From CAADGU01 sp964467705 (GTDB taxonomy: Bacteria > Chloroflexota > Anaerolineae > Promineifilales > Promineifilaceae), in contig CAYXUZ010000009.1 of NCBI GenBank assembly GCA_964467705.1, positions 17,258 to 81,257 on the forward strand: a stretch of DNA of 64,000 bases, read 5' to 3'. The position numbers and the translations under genes are program-made. This document shows, piece after piece, positions 7,700 through 16,359 of this stretch. Within the stretch, counting starts at the first letter, position 1. The number at the start of each line of letters is the position of its first letter. A model generated the notes under the pieces. The model made no database searches and was not told the origin of the DNA. It saw only the letters and a program-made list of their open reading frames with translations.

Positions 7700-9589
7700 A
7701 TGAATGACCTTATCTTTCTCCCCCACCCCCAATCCATCCACTACACCGGGCAGAAATTTAGCCTGCCCGCCACCGGGCTAATCGCGCTGCATGGGGATGA
7801 AATACCGGCGATGCTATTCACGGCCGTCTGGCTGCAAGACGCACTCTTTGAACATGCCTGCGCGGATTATGAACTGGTAGGTGGTACAAGTGTGCCCCAT
7901 GACCAGATCGTCGTGCAGTTTAGCCTCATCCCCGGCAGTGTACGCCATGAACAGGGGTATGAATTGACGGTGGTAGACGGCCGTGTAGACATCATCGCCA
8001 ACACAATCCCTGGCCTCTTTTACGCCGTACAAACCCTGGTCCAGCTACTAGAACAGGTGGGTAACGAGTTGCCCACCCTGCGCTGCCGCGACTGGCCGGA
8101 CTTCCCGCAGCGCGGCGTGATGCTGGACATCAGCCGCAACAAAGTGCCCACCCTGGAAACGGTGCTTGACCTGGTAGATATGCTGGCAGGCTGGAAAATC
8201 AACCAGCTTCAGCTTTACACCGAACACACCTTTGCCTACCGCCGCCATCCCATCGTCTGGCAAGATGCCTCCCCCTTCACCGCCGAAGAAATCCTCACTC
8301 TGGACGCCTACTGCCACGACCGCTGTATGGAGCTTGTGCCCAACCAGAACAGCTTCGGCCATATGCACCACTGGCTCAAACATCCCGCCTACCAACACCT
8401 GGCCGAAAAAGCAGACGGGGCGCAAACGCCCTGGGGTTATTACAACCCGGAGCCGTTTTCGCTCTCGCCGGCCGTGCCCGGCAGTCTGGATCTGGTGCGC
8501 GATCTGCTGGATGAACTGCTGCCCAATTTCCGCAGCCGCCAGGTGAACGTGGGTGGTGATGAGACGTATGACGTGGGGCAGGGTTTGAGTAAGGAACTGG
8601 TGGCTGAAAAAGGCAAAGGGCGCGTTTATCTGGAACATCTGCTGAAGATTTACCGCGAAGTAAAGGCGCGCGGTCATACCATGCAGTTTTGGGGCGACAT
8701 CATCATGGAACACCCAGAATTGACTCACGAACTACCGCGTGACCTGATCGCTCTGGAATGGGGGTATGAAGCCGGGCATCCGTTTGGGGAACACGGCCGT
8801 CTCTTTGCCGAATCAGGTGTCTCCTTTTACGTTTGTCCGGGTACGTCTACCTGGAATACGTTGGGTGGCCGAACCAATAACGCCATTGGCAACCTGCAAA
8901 ACGCAGCGCGGCACGGCCGTACCCATGGCGCGGTGGGGTATCTCATCACCGACTGGGGCGACAACGGGCATATGCAGCCGCTGCCGGTCAGCTATCTGGG
9001 TTTTGCTGTGGGCGCGGCGCTCTCCTGGGCAGGCGAAGCCAATCGTGGGCTGGATGTGCCCGCCGTTCTCAGCCGTTTCGCCTTCCGCGACGACGCGAGG
9101 ATTATGGGCCAACTGGCGTATGAGTTAGGCAATGTGTACGAAATCACCCAAATTCCCAGTTTCAACGGCACGCCTTACTTTTACGGCCTGGTGTATGACC
9201 TGGCGCAAATGGTGAACGCGGACGACCCGACCGAAACAACGGCCCGGATGCAAAATCTGGCAAAGGCAGTCACGGCCGTAGATGATCTGCTGGCCCGCCT
9301 GCCCCAAAGCGACATGCAGCGGGACGACGCCGACCTGATTGTGCAAGAATTTGCCTGGGCCGGGGCGATGATCAAACATGGCTGCCGCCGCCTTATCTGG
9401 GCCAGTGGCCAGGCGCTGGGCCAGGAAGACGATAGCCTGCGGCAAGAACTGGCGGCCGAGACGGAACATTTATCGGCAGAATTTGAACGGGTGTGGCACG
9501 GCCGTAACCGCCCCGGTGGTTTTACTGCCAGCCTAGCCCGCCTGCAAAAAATGGCGGCCGATTATGAAAGTGCCAGGCACAGGGCCTAA
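7700..9589 (+). CDS. Beta-N-acetylhexosaminidase, GH20
   Basis: A 629-residue enzyme. The N-terminal GH20b-like domain (about residues 1-125) leads to the catalytic barrel, starting at RGVMLDISRNKVPTLETV. The catalytic Asp-Glu pair is in VNVGGDET at about residue 280-287, the GH20 signature for substrate-assisted removal of terminal N-acetylhexosamines. There is no signal peptide, so the enzyme is probably cytoplasmic and would act on imported chitin or peptidoglycan fragments. No strong ribosome site precedes ATG 7700. The last residues (SARHRA) come from the left arm of the repeat at 9570-9630. The GH1 gene follows closely, so the two may form a sugar-degradation operon. Confidence 0.9.
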   Translation: MNDLIFLPHPQSIHYTGQKFSLPATGLIALHGDEIPAMLFTAVWLQDALFEHACADYELVGGTSVPHDQIVVQFSLIPGSVRHEQGYELTVVDGRVDIIANTIPGLFYAVQTLVQLLEQVGNELPTLRCRDWPDFPQRGVMLDISRNKVPTLETVLDLVDMLAGWKINQLQLYTEHTFAYRRHPIVWQDASPFTAEEILTLDAYCHDRCMELVPNQNSFGHMHHWLKHPAYQHLAEKADGAQTPWGYYNPEPFSLSPAVPGSLDLVRDLLDELLPNFRSRQVNVGGDETYDVGQGLSKELVAEKGKGRVYLEHLLKIYREVKARGHTMQFWGDIIMEHPELTHELPRDLIALEWGYEAGHPFGEHGRLFAESGVSFYVCPGTSTWNTLGGRTNNAIGNLQNAARHGRTHGAVGYLITDWGDNGHMQPLPVSYLGFAVGAALSWAGEANRGLDVPAVLSRFAFRDDARIMGQLAYELGNVYEITQIPSFNGTPYFYGLVYDLAQMVNADDPTETTARMQNLAKAVTAVDDLLARLPQSDMQRDDADLIVQEFAWAGAMIKHGCRRLIWASGQALGQEDDSLRQELAAETEHLSAEFERVWHGRNRPGGFTASLARLQKMAADYESARHRA

Positions 9590-9630
9590 AACCTTAAGTG
9601 GCACACAAGTTTTTGCCCTGTGCCTGGCAC
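9570..9630. repeat. Inverted repeat supplying the end of the GH20 gene
   Basis: GTGCCAGGCACAGGGC (9570-9585) is the exact reverse complement of GCCCTGTGCCTGGCAC (9615-9630). The left arm encodes the final residues of the GH20 enzyme; the stop is at 9587-9589. No T tract follows. Confidence 0.85.
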
Positions 9631-9652
9631 TACAAATACAACAAGGACACAC

Positions 9653-11005
9653 ATGACAACCTATCACTTTCCAAAAAATTTCATCTGGGGCGCGGCCACC
9701 TCCTCTTATCAGATTGAAGGGGCCTGGCAGGCTGACGGCAAGGGCGAATCCATTTGGGACCGCTTCGCGCACACGCCGGGCAAAATTGAAGATGGTACAA
9801 CCGGCGATGTGGCCTGCGACCATTATTACCGCTGGCCGGAGGATGTGGCCCTGATGCGTTCGCTCAATTTGCAGGCATACCGCTTTTCCATCTCCTGGCC
9901 GCGCATTTTGCCGGAGGGCACAGGGCGGGTGGAACAGAAGGGGCTGGATTTTTACGGCCGTCTGGTAGATGGCCTTCTGGAAGCGGGCATTACTCCCTTT
10001 GCTACCCTCTACCATTGGGATATGCCCCAGGTGTTGCAAGACAAAGGTGGCTGGCCGGAACGGTTTATGGTGGATGCGTTTGCCGAATATGCCGATGTGG
10101 TTTCCCGCTATTTGGGCGACCGGGTGAAAAACTGGATGACCCACAACGAACCCTGGGTAGCTGCTTTTCTCGGCTATCAAGTAGGCGTTCATGCACCTGG
10201 TTTGCAAGACCACGCGGCAGCGTTGCGGGCGGCGCATCATCTGTTGTTGTCTCACGGCCGTGCCGTACCCTTCATCCGCGCCAACTGCCCGAACGCCGAA
10301 GTGGGCATGGTGCTCAACACCACCCACGTCTACCCCGCCTCTGCCAGCGCCGCCGATTACCATACCGGGCGTTGGCTGGATGGCTGGATCAATCGCTGGT
10401 TTATGGATCCGCTGTACGGCCGTCACTACCCCGCCGACATGGTGGCCGCCTTCAACGATCACTTAAACGGCCTGGAGTTTGTGCAGCCCGGCGACATGGA
10501 GGCCATCGCCGTGCATACCGATTTCCTGGGTATCAACTATTACAGCCGTTCTGTCACCCGCGATGAAAAAGCTGCCGACAACCTGCCCCGCGCCATTGAC
10601 CCTTCTGTCAATGAACACACCGACATCGGCTGGGAGGTTTACCCGGATGGTTTGTTTGGCCTGCTCACCCGCCTGGACAGCCATTATCGCATCCCCAAAA
10701 TCTACATCACCGAAAATGGGGCCAGTTATGGGGATGGGCCGGATGCTCACGGCCGTGTACCTGACCTACGCCGCCTGGACTACTTGCGTGACCACCTGCT
10801 GGCCTGCCACCGGGCTATTGAAAGTGGGGTGCCTCTGGCCGGTTATTTTGCCTGGTCGCTCATGGACAATTTTGAGTGGGCCAAGGGATTTTCGCAGCGT
10901 TTTGGCCTGGTGTGGGTGGATTATGAAACGCAGCAGCGCATTCCCAAGAACAGTGCCCTGTGGTACCGGGATGTCATTGCGCAAAATAGCGTAACCGCCG
11001 TCTAG
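9653..11005 (+). CDS. Beta-glucosidase/beta-galactosidase, GH1
   Basis: A 450-residue protein from ATG 9653 behind AAGGA. The opening FPKNFIWGAATSSYQIEGAW is the GH1 N-terminal signature. The acid/base Glu is in MTHNEPW (about residue 167) and the nucleophile in YITENGAS (about residue 354). The end FEWAKGFSQRFGLVWVDY is typical. Length fits the family (about 450). No signal peptide, so it probably hydrolyses imported beta-linked disaccharides in the cytoplasm. It lies 63 bases after the GH20 gene on the same strand, across an inverted repeat. Confidence 0.95.
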   Translation: MTTYHFPKNFIWGAATSSYQIEGAWQADGKGESIWDRFAHTPGKIEDGTTGDVACDHYYRWPEDVALMRSLNLQAYRFSISWPRILPEGTGRVEQKGLDFYGRLVDGLLEAGITPFATLYHWDMPQVLQDKGGWPERFMVDAFAEYADVVSRYLGDRVKNWMTHNEPWVAAFLGYQVGVHAPGLQDHAAALRAAHHLLLSHGRAVPFIRANCPNAEVGMVLNTTHVYPASASAADYHTGRWLDGWINRWFMDPLYGRHYPADMVAAFNDHLNGLEFVQPGDMEAIAVHTDFLGINYYSRSVTRDEKAADNLPRAIDPSVNEHTDIGWEVYPDGLFGLLTRLDSHYRIPKIYITENGASYGDGPDAHGRVPDLRRLDYLRDHLLACHRAIESGVPLAGYFAWSLMDNFEWAKGFSQRFGLVWVDYETQQRIPKNSALWYRDVIAQNSVTAV

Positions 11006-11081
11006 CAGGCGGCTAGAAGCAGCATGTTTCCCGGTGGGAAACCGCCAGGCCAGTCTGAAAGTTAGCCGGTACTGTTGGGGT

Positions 11082-11924
11082 ATGTGTAAAAAATGGTTGC
11101 TCGTGATTGGCAGCTGTATGCTCCTTTTTTCTTGTCGTGCCGCGCCTGTGGAAATGTCCGATGCTGCACGGTCGTTGCCTACCGTAACATCAACTATTGT
11201 GCCCCCTGCCGTCCAACAGGTGATTGATGATTACACCGTGCAAATTTGGAATGATACAAGTGGCTTTCCGCAGCACTTGGCGCAATATGGGTATTACGGC
11301 ACGGCCGTGATCGGCCACCCACAAAAGGAACTATTGCTCATCGAAGGAGGGCACGCATTTTACCCTTTGCCTGCTGCTGACCTGATAGGCGAAGGCGAGC
11401 CAGACGTGATGCTCCGCACCCGCAGCGGCGGTTCACATTGTTGTCATGGCGTCATCCTGGTTAATCTGGGTAGTGAGCCGGAAATTGTGTTGAAATTGTC
11501 TGGCGGTTCTGGCTCGATTGGCGGGAACTGGCTCGATCTGGAAGAGCCATTTGTGGATCTTGACCAGGATGGCGTATATGAAATTATTGGCCGAGAGAGT
11601 GTTTTTTTGAACTGCACTGTTCCCACAGCCAGAGTTGTTTTGCAGTGGCAAAACGGCCGTTACCAACACGTTGGCGCTCAATATCCACACCTGTATCAAG
11701 AAGAAATTGCTGCCCATCACACTCGTTTGCAATCCTGGTTGGCAGAGGGCAAAGAGGTTTCTTGTTGCCTCGTCGCCGAGTTGCTATTGGCCCATTATTA
11801 CGCCGGTCAACCGAAACAAGCTGGGGAAGCTCTGGACAGGTATTATCTGGCGTCAGACAAGGCGGATTTCCTGGAAGAAATTGAGGCGGCGCTGGCTGAT
11901 TCACAGTTGTTTTATAACCAGTAA
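11082..11924 (+). CDS. Putative lipoprotein, unknown function
   Basis: From ATG 11082 (280 residues) the N-terminus MCKKWLLVIGSCMLLFSC is a lipoprotein signal with a Cys at the end of the hydrophobic run. The middle contains SGGSHCCHGVILVNL and a calcium-loop-like DLDQDGVYEI, similar to FG-GAP or dockerin-type Asp loops. The C-terminal part is helical. I do not recognise the family. The upstream in-frame start at 11034 would add unrelated residues. No terminator hairpin is obvious after the stop; the candidate RNA promoter at 11952 begins 28 bases downstream. Confidence 0.65.
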   Translation: MCKKWLLVIGSCMLLFSCRAAPVEMSDAARSLPTVTSTIVPPAVQQVIDDYTVQIWNDTSGFPQHLAQYGYYGTAVIGHPQKELLLIEGGHAFYPLPAADLIGEGEPDVMLRTRSGGSHCCHGVILVNLGSEPEIVLKLSGGSGSIGGNWLDLEEPFVDLDQDGVYEIIGRESVFLNCTVPTARVVLQWQNGRYQHVGAQYPHLYQEEIAAHHTRLQSWLAEGKEVSCCLVAELLLAHYYAGQPKQAGEALDRYYLASDKADFLEEIEAALADSQLFYNQ

Positions 11925-11951
11925 TGACCGCAAATTTTAAGGTCACGGCCG

Positions 11952-11981
11952 TTGACGGCCGTCTCTTCACAGATTTATAAT
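11952..11981 (+). promoter_or_regulatory. Sigma-70-like promoter for the candidate ncRNA
   Basis: TTGACG at 11952-11957 and TATAAT at 11976-11981 are separated by 18 bases, a close match to the bacterial consensus. Transcription would start near 11988, at the head of a 230-base region with no open reading frame and strong secondary structure. The -35 overlaps the second of two tandem ACGGCCGT copies. Confidence 0.6.
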
Positions 11982-11987
11982 GTCAGC

Positions 11988-12218
11988 AACTTTCAAACAT
12001 TAACAAGCAAACCCTACCTATACCACCCCGGATGACACAGTAGATCGACTAGGAAAGTAGGCACTTTTGAAATCTCCGCTAGTGCGCCTGAATGCTTCCA
12101 CATATGAAGTGAGCACAGGAAGCCAACATCTGTCAAGGGCCACCAAGAGATTCGAGTACATTGAGATGCTGAACACTTAGCCAATTCCAAATCTACTGTC
12201 CCTCACCGGGGTTTTTTT
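11988..12218 (+). ncRNA. Candidate structured non-coding RNA
   Basis: No convincing open reading frame fills the 362-base gap. A long-range stem closes the element: CCCCGG (12026-12031) pairs with CCGGGG (12206-12211), and ACAGTAGAT (12037-12045) with ATCTACTGT (12191-12199), with a small internal loop. Inside are ACTAG/CTAGT (12048-12052 with 12079-12083) enclosing AAAGT/ACTTT, GCTTCC/GGAAGC (12094-12099 with 12118-12123) and CATCT/AGATG (12127-12131 with 12164-12168). Seven Ts follow at 12212-12218, so the closing strand also ends in a terminator-like run. A closing stem around an irregular interior is reminiscent of 6S RNA, but I cannot match tmRNA, RNase P or SRP RNA. Identity is unknown. 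Confidence 0.6.
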
Positions 12219-12251
12219 GTGCCGCTGCCCCCAATTTTCTCTTAATAAGGC

Positions 12252-12280
12252 CTGCATAATCTATCACCTGACGCTACAAT
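12252..12280 (+). promoter_or_regulatory. Possible leaderless promoter for first SGNH gene
   Basis: CTGCAT (12252-12257), 17 bases, then TACAAT (12275-12280). The ATG of the gene is at 12287, only six bases after the -10, and no ribosome site is present. If used, the mRNA would begin at or near its start codon. The -35 match is weak. Confidence 0.35.
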
Positions 12281-12286
12281 CCACCC

Positions 12287-13345
12287 ATGCAGAAATGGCT
12301 GGTGGTCGGCGTTGTTATCATCTTTTTCGGGCTGATCGGACTGGGGATTATTCGGCAGGAGATGGGGATGGCTGTTGGGCACACGGCCGTGCCCACCCCG
12401 GCCAGCACGTTCGCCCCTGCTCTGTTCCCTGTTCTGGCCACTGCAACCATTCCCCCTACGTTTACGCCGCCCGTCGCAAGCAACCCATTGGATGCGGCCA
12501 CATCAACGCCGGTAACGGCCGTGCCCACTCCCACTGCCTCTATCCCCACGCCAGAACCAACGACGACTGCCGTCCCCCTGGCTGACTCCCTGAATGGCAT
12601 CCTTATGACCAGCATCATTGTGATGCCAGAGCATGTGATCGCCAATGCGCGGGCTATTCTTGCGCAGGGTCAGGTTTACGGCCGTAACCCCCATGCCTAC
12701 TCCAAAGTGGGCGACAGCACCATCCAGAATCCCCACTTTATGACCCGTTTTGACCAACCCGGCGGATATAACCTGGGGCCATATGCATATCTGCAACCGG
12801 CAGTAGATTATTTTGGGGGATCACACGGCCGTGAAGGGTTGGCGGTGCGTCAGGGCTTCCATTCCTGGACAGTCACCGACCCGCTTTGGGCGGATAAATC
12901 CATTTGCCAGGCCAACGAATCGCCCATCGCCTGCGAAATTCGGGTACACAATCCGGCCATCATCATCATCCGTTTGGGTTCCAATGATGCCGGTGTGCCG
13001 GATATGTTTGACCAGAATGTGCGACAAGTTGTGGAATTGGCGATTGCCAACGGTATCATTCCCGTTATCGGCACAAAGGCCGACCGCTTTGAAGGCAGCA
13101 ACATCAACAACGAGATTTTGCGCCAGATTGCCGCCGACTATCAGATACCACTGTGGGATTTTGATGTAGCCGCGCAAATGATTCCGGGGCGTGGGCTGGA
13201 TGTGGATAATGTGCATCTCACCGGCTTTTTTGCTCACGATTACGGCTCGCCTGTAACCTTTCAGCGCGGGCATGGAGTCCATAGCCTGACAGCATTGATG
13301 ATGCTGCAAACTTTATTAGATGAGGTGATTTTGCCTGATGATTAG
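12287..13345 (+). CDS. Membrane-anchored SGNH-like hydrolase, paralog 1 of 3
   Basis: A 352-residue protein: an N-terminal membrane anchor (VVGVVIIFFGLIGLGI), a Thr/Pro-rich linker to about residue 100, then a domain shared with the next two genes. SGNH-type blocks are visible: GDS in KVGDST, GSND in IRLGSNDAG, and D..H in LDVDNVHLT, so Ser, Gly, Asn and His/Asp positions are present. The segment NGIIPVIGTKADRFEG precedes the last block. The domain should lie outside the membrane and could be an esterase or acyltransferase. It overlaps the next paralog by eight bases. Assignment to SGNH is by motif, not by search. Confidence 0.75.
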   Translation: MQKWLVVGVVIIFFGLIGLGIIRQEMGMAVGHTAVPTPASTFAPALFPVLATATIPPTFTPPVASNPLDAATSTPVTAVPTPTASIPTPEPTTTAVPLADSLNGILMTSIIVMPEHVIANARAILAQGQVYGRNPHAYSKVGDSTIQNPHFMTRFDQPGGYNLGPYAYLQPAVDYFGGSHGREGLAVRQGFHSWTVTDPLWADKSICQANESPIACEIRVHNPAIIIIRLGSNDAGVPDMFDQNVRQVVELAIANGIIPVIGTKADRFEGSNINNEILRQIAADYQIPLWDFDVAAQMIPGRGLDVDNVHLTGFFAHDYGSPVTFQRGHGVHSLTALMMLQTLLDEVILPDD

Positions 13346-14363
13346 AACAAGAATGGTTCTGTTTATGATATTGATTATGGGCGGATTGGTGGCTTGTGCC
13401 ACACCAACGGCCGTAGACACGGCCGTTCCCTCGCCTGTTATTGAAGCGGCAAATACCCTGAATTCGCCAACAAATACGGCCGTGCCGGAAGCAACAGACA
13501 CGGCCGTGTCCACCCCCACCAGCACCCCTTCTCCACTACCTACCGACACACCATCCGCCACCCCCACCCCCACGGATACACCCACCATCACCCCCACACC
13601 ATTGCCACCGCTCCATGGCCTCACCATTGCTGACATCTTGATCATGGACGAAGCTACGGCCGCCAACATGCGCCAGATTTTTGCCAACGGCCAGCAGTTT
13701 GGCCGTGATCTCCATGCCTACTCTGTTTTAGGCGACAGCACCGTGATGACGCCACACCTGCTGGCCCGCTTTGCGCGGGATGATTTGAACCTGGGTCAGT
13801 ATGCCTACTTGCAGCCAACGGTTGACCATTTTCAAGGTATCTGGCGGCGATTTGGCGTAGCCACCAATTACGGTCTGCACTCCTGGTCAGTGTTTGATCC
13901 CCTATGGGCGGACAAGGATTGGTGTTTGCCCAATGAGGATTTGCTCACCTGCGAATTTCGGTTGCAAAACCCGGCCTTCCTATTGGTTCGGTTGGGGTCA
14001 AATGATGCCGGTTCGCCCAGCGGGTTTGAATACAATGTGCGTCAGGTGATTGAATATGCCATCGCCAATGGGGTGGTGCCCATCATCATCACCAAGCCTG
14101 ATCGCTTTGAAGGCGACAATACCAATAATGAGATCATGCGCCAGTTGGCCGTCGATTATCAGGTTCCCGTGTGGGATTTAGACCGGGTGGCGGAGACGCT
14201 GCCGGGCAAAGGGCTGGACACCGACCAGGTGCATATGGTGGAGTACCCGGCTAATGATTTTAGCGACACGGCCGTGTTCACCAGCGGCCACGCCATGCAA
14301 GATTTATCGGGGTTGATGGTGCTACACGCCATCTTACATACGGTGCAATTGGTCGAGGATTAG
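13338..14363 (+). CDS. SGNH-like lipoprotein, paralog 2 of 3
   Basis: A 341-residue lipoprotein whose signal ends in GGLVAC. A Thr/Pro/Ser linker (to about residue 90) holds four ACGGCCGT copies. The domain mirrors its neighbours: VLGDSTVMTPHLL, RLGSNDAGSP, a D/N-rich segment KPDRFEGDNTNNE, and LDTDQVHMV. All expected SGNH block residues are present. The ATG lies inside the 3' end of paralog 1, so translation is probably coupled. Three adjacent copies with different anchors (transmembrane, lipoprotein, lipoprotein) suggest duplication followed by specialisation. The extracellular role, perhaps on glycan acyl groups, is inferred from the MBOAT gene downstream. Confidence 0.75.
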   Translation: MIRTRMVLFMILIMGGLVACATPTAVDTAVPSPVIEAANTLNSPTNTAVPEATDTAVSTPTSTPSPLPTDTPSATPTPTDTPTITPTPLPPLHGLTIADILIMDEATAANMRQIFANGQQFGRDLHAYSVLGDSTVMTPHLLARFARDDLNLGQYAYLQPTVDHFQGIWRRFGVATNYGLHSWSVFDPLWADKDWCLPNEDLLTCEFRLQNPAFLLVRLGSNDAGSPSGFEYNVRQVIEYAIANGVVPIIITKPDRFEGDNTNNEIMRQLAVDYQVPVWDLDRVAETLPGKGLDTDQVHMVEYPANDFSDTAVFTSGHAMQDLSGLMVLHAILHTVQLVED

Positions 14364-14399
14364 CTATAATTTGCCGGTAACAATGACCGGGCGACAAGG

Positions 14400-14436
14400 T
14401 GACGTGGTGACAAGGTGCTATCTTGTCACCACGTCA
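14400..14436. repeat. Inverted repeat, 15-bp perfect arms
   Basis: TGACGTGGTGACAAG (14400-14414) pairs with CTTGTCACCACGTCA (14422-14436) around seven bases. It lies just upstream of the ribosome site of the next gene and has no T tract. Confidence 0.85.
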
Positions 14437-14454
14437 AACATTGGAGGAGATTGG

Positions 14455-14847
14455 ATGAAGAAACTAATCTGGGTTGTATTGGTAACGGCCGTATTCGCTG
14501 CCTGTGGTGGTAATTCTGGTGGGGGCGACCCGGCCGCCACTGTGGAAACCTATTTGCAAGCCAAAGTGGAAAGCGATGAAGCGACTATCCGCAGTCTGTT
14601 ATGCTCGGAAATGGAGCAGTTTGCCGAACGGGAAATCCGCACTTTCGACAGCGTGCAAGACGTGACCATTGAAGGGATGGTCTGCACGGATGTGGGCGAC
14701 GGCGAATCCGCAGCGGCTTCGGGCCGTGTCACCTGCACCGGCGTCATTAAGGCACTCTATGGCACAGAACAGACCGAATTCCAACTCACCAACTACCGCG
14801 TGGTGGAGGAAGATGGTGAGTGGAAATGGTGCGGTGAGACCCCGTGA
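14455..14847 (+). CDS. Small lipoprotein with NTF2/DUF4878-like domain
   Basis: ATG 14455 follows GGAGGAG (14443-14449), giving 130 residues. The signal MKKLIWVVLVTAVFAACGG contains a lipobox with Cys at position 17; the preceding Thr-Ala-Val is encoded by ACGGCCGT. After a Gly/Ser spacer, AATVETYLQAKVESDEATI and the following strands resemble DUF4878 or lumazine-binding-like lipoproteins of the NTF2-like fold, whose role is generally unknown. It interrupts the run of SGNH paralogs. Confidence 0.65.
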   Translation: MKKLIWVVLVTAVFAACGGNSGGGDPAATVETYLQAKVESDEATIRSLLCSEMEQFAEREIRTFDSVQDVTIEGMVCTDVGDGESAAASGRVTCTGVIKALYGTEQTEFQLTNYRVVEEDGEWKWCGETP

Positions 14848-14892
14848 ACGGTAATCGGTGAGCGTACCGATTACTGATAACCGATTATCAAC

Positions 14893-15009
14893 ATGAAACG
14901 CCTTTTCTCTCGTGAAAACCTCATCGCCATCGCGTTATGCTTCCTCGTCATTTTGTTGATCATCGTCACCACCGACAGCGCGCCACAATGGATTTATCAG
15001 GGCTTTTGA
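14893..15009 (+). CDS. Short membrane peptide, 38 residues
   Basis: A short frame from ATG 14893 to TGA 15007-15009. It encodes a basic start (MKRLFSREN), one long hydrophobic segment (about residues 11-26) and a polar end, SAPQWIYQGF. The layout is that of a single-span membrane peptide. There is no strong ribosome site, and it overlaps the likely start of the third SGNH gene by 22 bases in another frame, which could couple translation. It could also be a chance frame; codon pattern and the clean membrane topology favour a real gene. Confidence 0.45.
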   Translation: MKRLFSRENLIAIALCFLVILLIIVTTDSAPQWIYQGF

Positions 15010-16127
15010 GACGAGTAGACTTGTCAGGTTTCAAAAAACCTGACAGGTCTTGGGCATTACTCTGGTTCTTTTTAACGGCTGTCCTGTTCACCGCCTGTAC
15101 AGCAACAAATCAACTACCAACGGCCGTGCCCACCCTCATCCTCGCCGCCGCCAGCACACCTACCGATACCGCCACAGCCCCTCATCCCCCCACCTCAACT
15201 CCACCGCTCACGCTCATAGCCACAGCCACTTCAATGTCGCTCAGCACCAATGCCCTCACCCCCTCACCTTCTCACCCTGTCACCCCATCACCCCATCACA
15301 ACGCCCCCTTCACCCCGGCGTCTTCACCGCCCACACCCATCCCCACCCTGGTCAACGGCCTGATCCTGCAAGATTTCCTCATCATGGATGAGGCCACGCG
15401 CCAGAACGTGCGCGCCATTTACCGGCGTGGGCAGGCATTTGGCCGCAACCCACACGCCTTTTCTAAACTGGGTGACAGTGGCGCGATGATCGGGTATTAC
15501 CTTACCCGCTTTGACTACCCACCACATTACACACTTGGTAGCTACACCTATTTGCAGCTCGTGATTGATTATTTCAAAGATTCATTTGAGCGGTTCGGTG
15601 TGGCGGTGGCCGTGGGCATCAGTTCCTGGCATGTGTTGGACCCGTCGCGGAATAACCCCAACTGGTGCGCCCCAGAAGAGCATATGCTCGCCTGCGAAAT
15701 TCGACTGCACAACCCCAGCATCCTCTTCATTCGCCTGGGCACCAATGACGCTTCTTCGGCCGATGTCCTGGAGCGCAATTTACGGCGCATTGTGGCGTTC
15801 ACCATCGAGCAAGGTGTTATCCCGATCTTAGCGACCAAAGCAGATCGATTTGAGGAGGAATACGATCAGAATAACATCGCTATTCGCCGGTTGGCGGCTG
15901 AAATGCATGTGCCACTATGGGATTTTGACCGCGTGGCTGCCACATTACCCAATCATGGTTTAATGCCCGATCAGGTACACCTCTCGCACTCGGCCCGCAA
16001 CGATTACATCGAGCCAGAGACATTTACTAAAGGCTACCCAATGAATGACCTGACAGCGTTGTTTGTGCTGCAAGAAATCTTACAGGTCATCAACGAAGAG
16101 AGCATGCGTTTCCTTTATGAACGTTGA
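14988..16127 (+). CDS. SGNH-like lipoprotein, paralog 3 of 3
   Basis: I use ATG 14988 (379 residues); the frame is open further upstream. The N-terminal region is odd: the first 30 residues cover an inverted repeat (15022-15045), and the true signal appears to be WALLWFFLTAVLFTAC, a lipoprotein signal. A Thr/Pro linker includes a repeat-derived part (LTPSPSHPVTPSPHH). The domain has KLGDSGAMIGYYL, RLGTNDASS and LMPDQVHLS, the same three SGNH blocks as paralogs 1 and 2. It overlaps the MBOAT start by 11 bases, linking the SGNH paralogs to acyl transfer. The real start could be later than shown. Confidence 0.7.
   Translation: MDLSGLLRRVDLSGFKKPDRSWALLWFFLTAVLFTACTATNQLPTAVPTLILAAASTPTDTATAPHPPTSTPPLTLIATATSMSLSTNALTPSPSHPVTPSPHHNAPFTPASSPPTPIPTLVNGLILQDFLIMDEATRQNVRAIYRRGQAFGRNPHAFSKLGDSGAMIGYYLTRFDYPPHYTLGSYTYLQLVIDYFKDSFERFGVAVAVGISSWHVLDPSRNNPNWCAPEEHMLACEIRLHNPSILFIRLGTNDASSADVLERNLRRIVAFTIEQGVIPILATKADRFEEEYDQNNIAIRRLAAEMHVPLWDFDRVAATLPNHGLMPDQVHLSHSARNDYIEPETFTKGYPMNDLTALFVLQEILQVINEESMRFLYER
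15022..15045. repeat. Inverted repeat inside the start region of paralog 3
   Basis: TGTCAGGTTT (15022-15031) pairs with AAACCTGACA (15036-15045) around a four-base loop. The word CCTGACAGG recurs as a larger repeat inside the MBOAT gene at 16327-16359. Confidence 0.85.
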
Positions 16128-16326
16128 TTTGCTCACCATCGGCCTGTTTGTGGGCACGGCCGTACTCTATGCCCTGTTCATTCCCGGCAAATGGCGGGGG
16201 TGGTTTTTGTTTGCCGCCAGCGTCCTGGCCATTTACTGGCTGCAAACGTTCACATCGCTCCGTTTTGCCGATTACCTGCTGCAAACAATCACCATTCTAC
16301 TGACGGTGCTGACGTGGTGGGTGACG

Positions 16327-16359
16327 AGACCTGACAGGTCATTAAGACCTGTCAGGTCT
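16327..16359. repeat. Inverted repeat inside MBOAT coding sequence
   Basis: AGACCTGACAGGTC (16327-16340) pairs exactly with GACCTGTCAGGTCT (16346-16359) around ATTAA. It is read in frame as TRPDRSLRPVRSD in a hydrophilic loop between membrane segments. Confidence 0.9.

Noticed and set aside
6908..8728. Long minus-strand frames opposite the beta-helix and GH20 genes
   Set aside because: The plus-strand proteins carry recognised motifs; the minus frames have none.
12001..12220. Known RNAs (tmRNA, RNase P, SRP RNA) for the structured segment
   Set aside because: None of the conserved sequences of these RNAs is visible; only general architecture is known.
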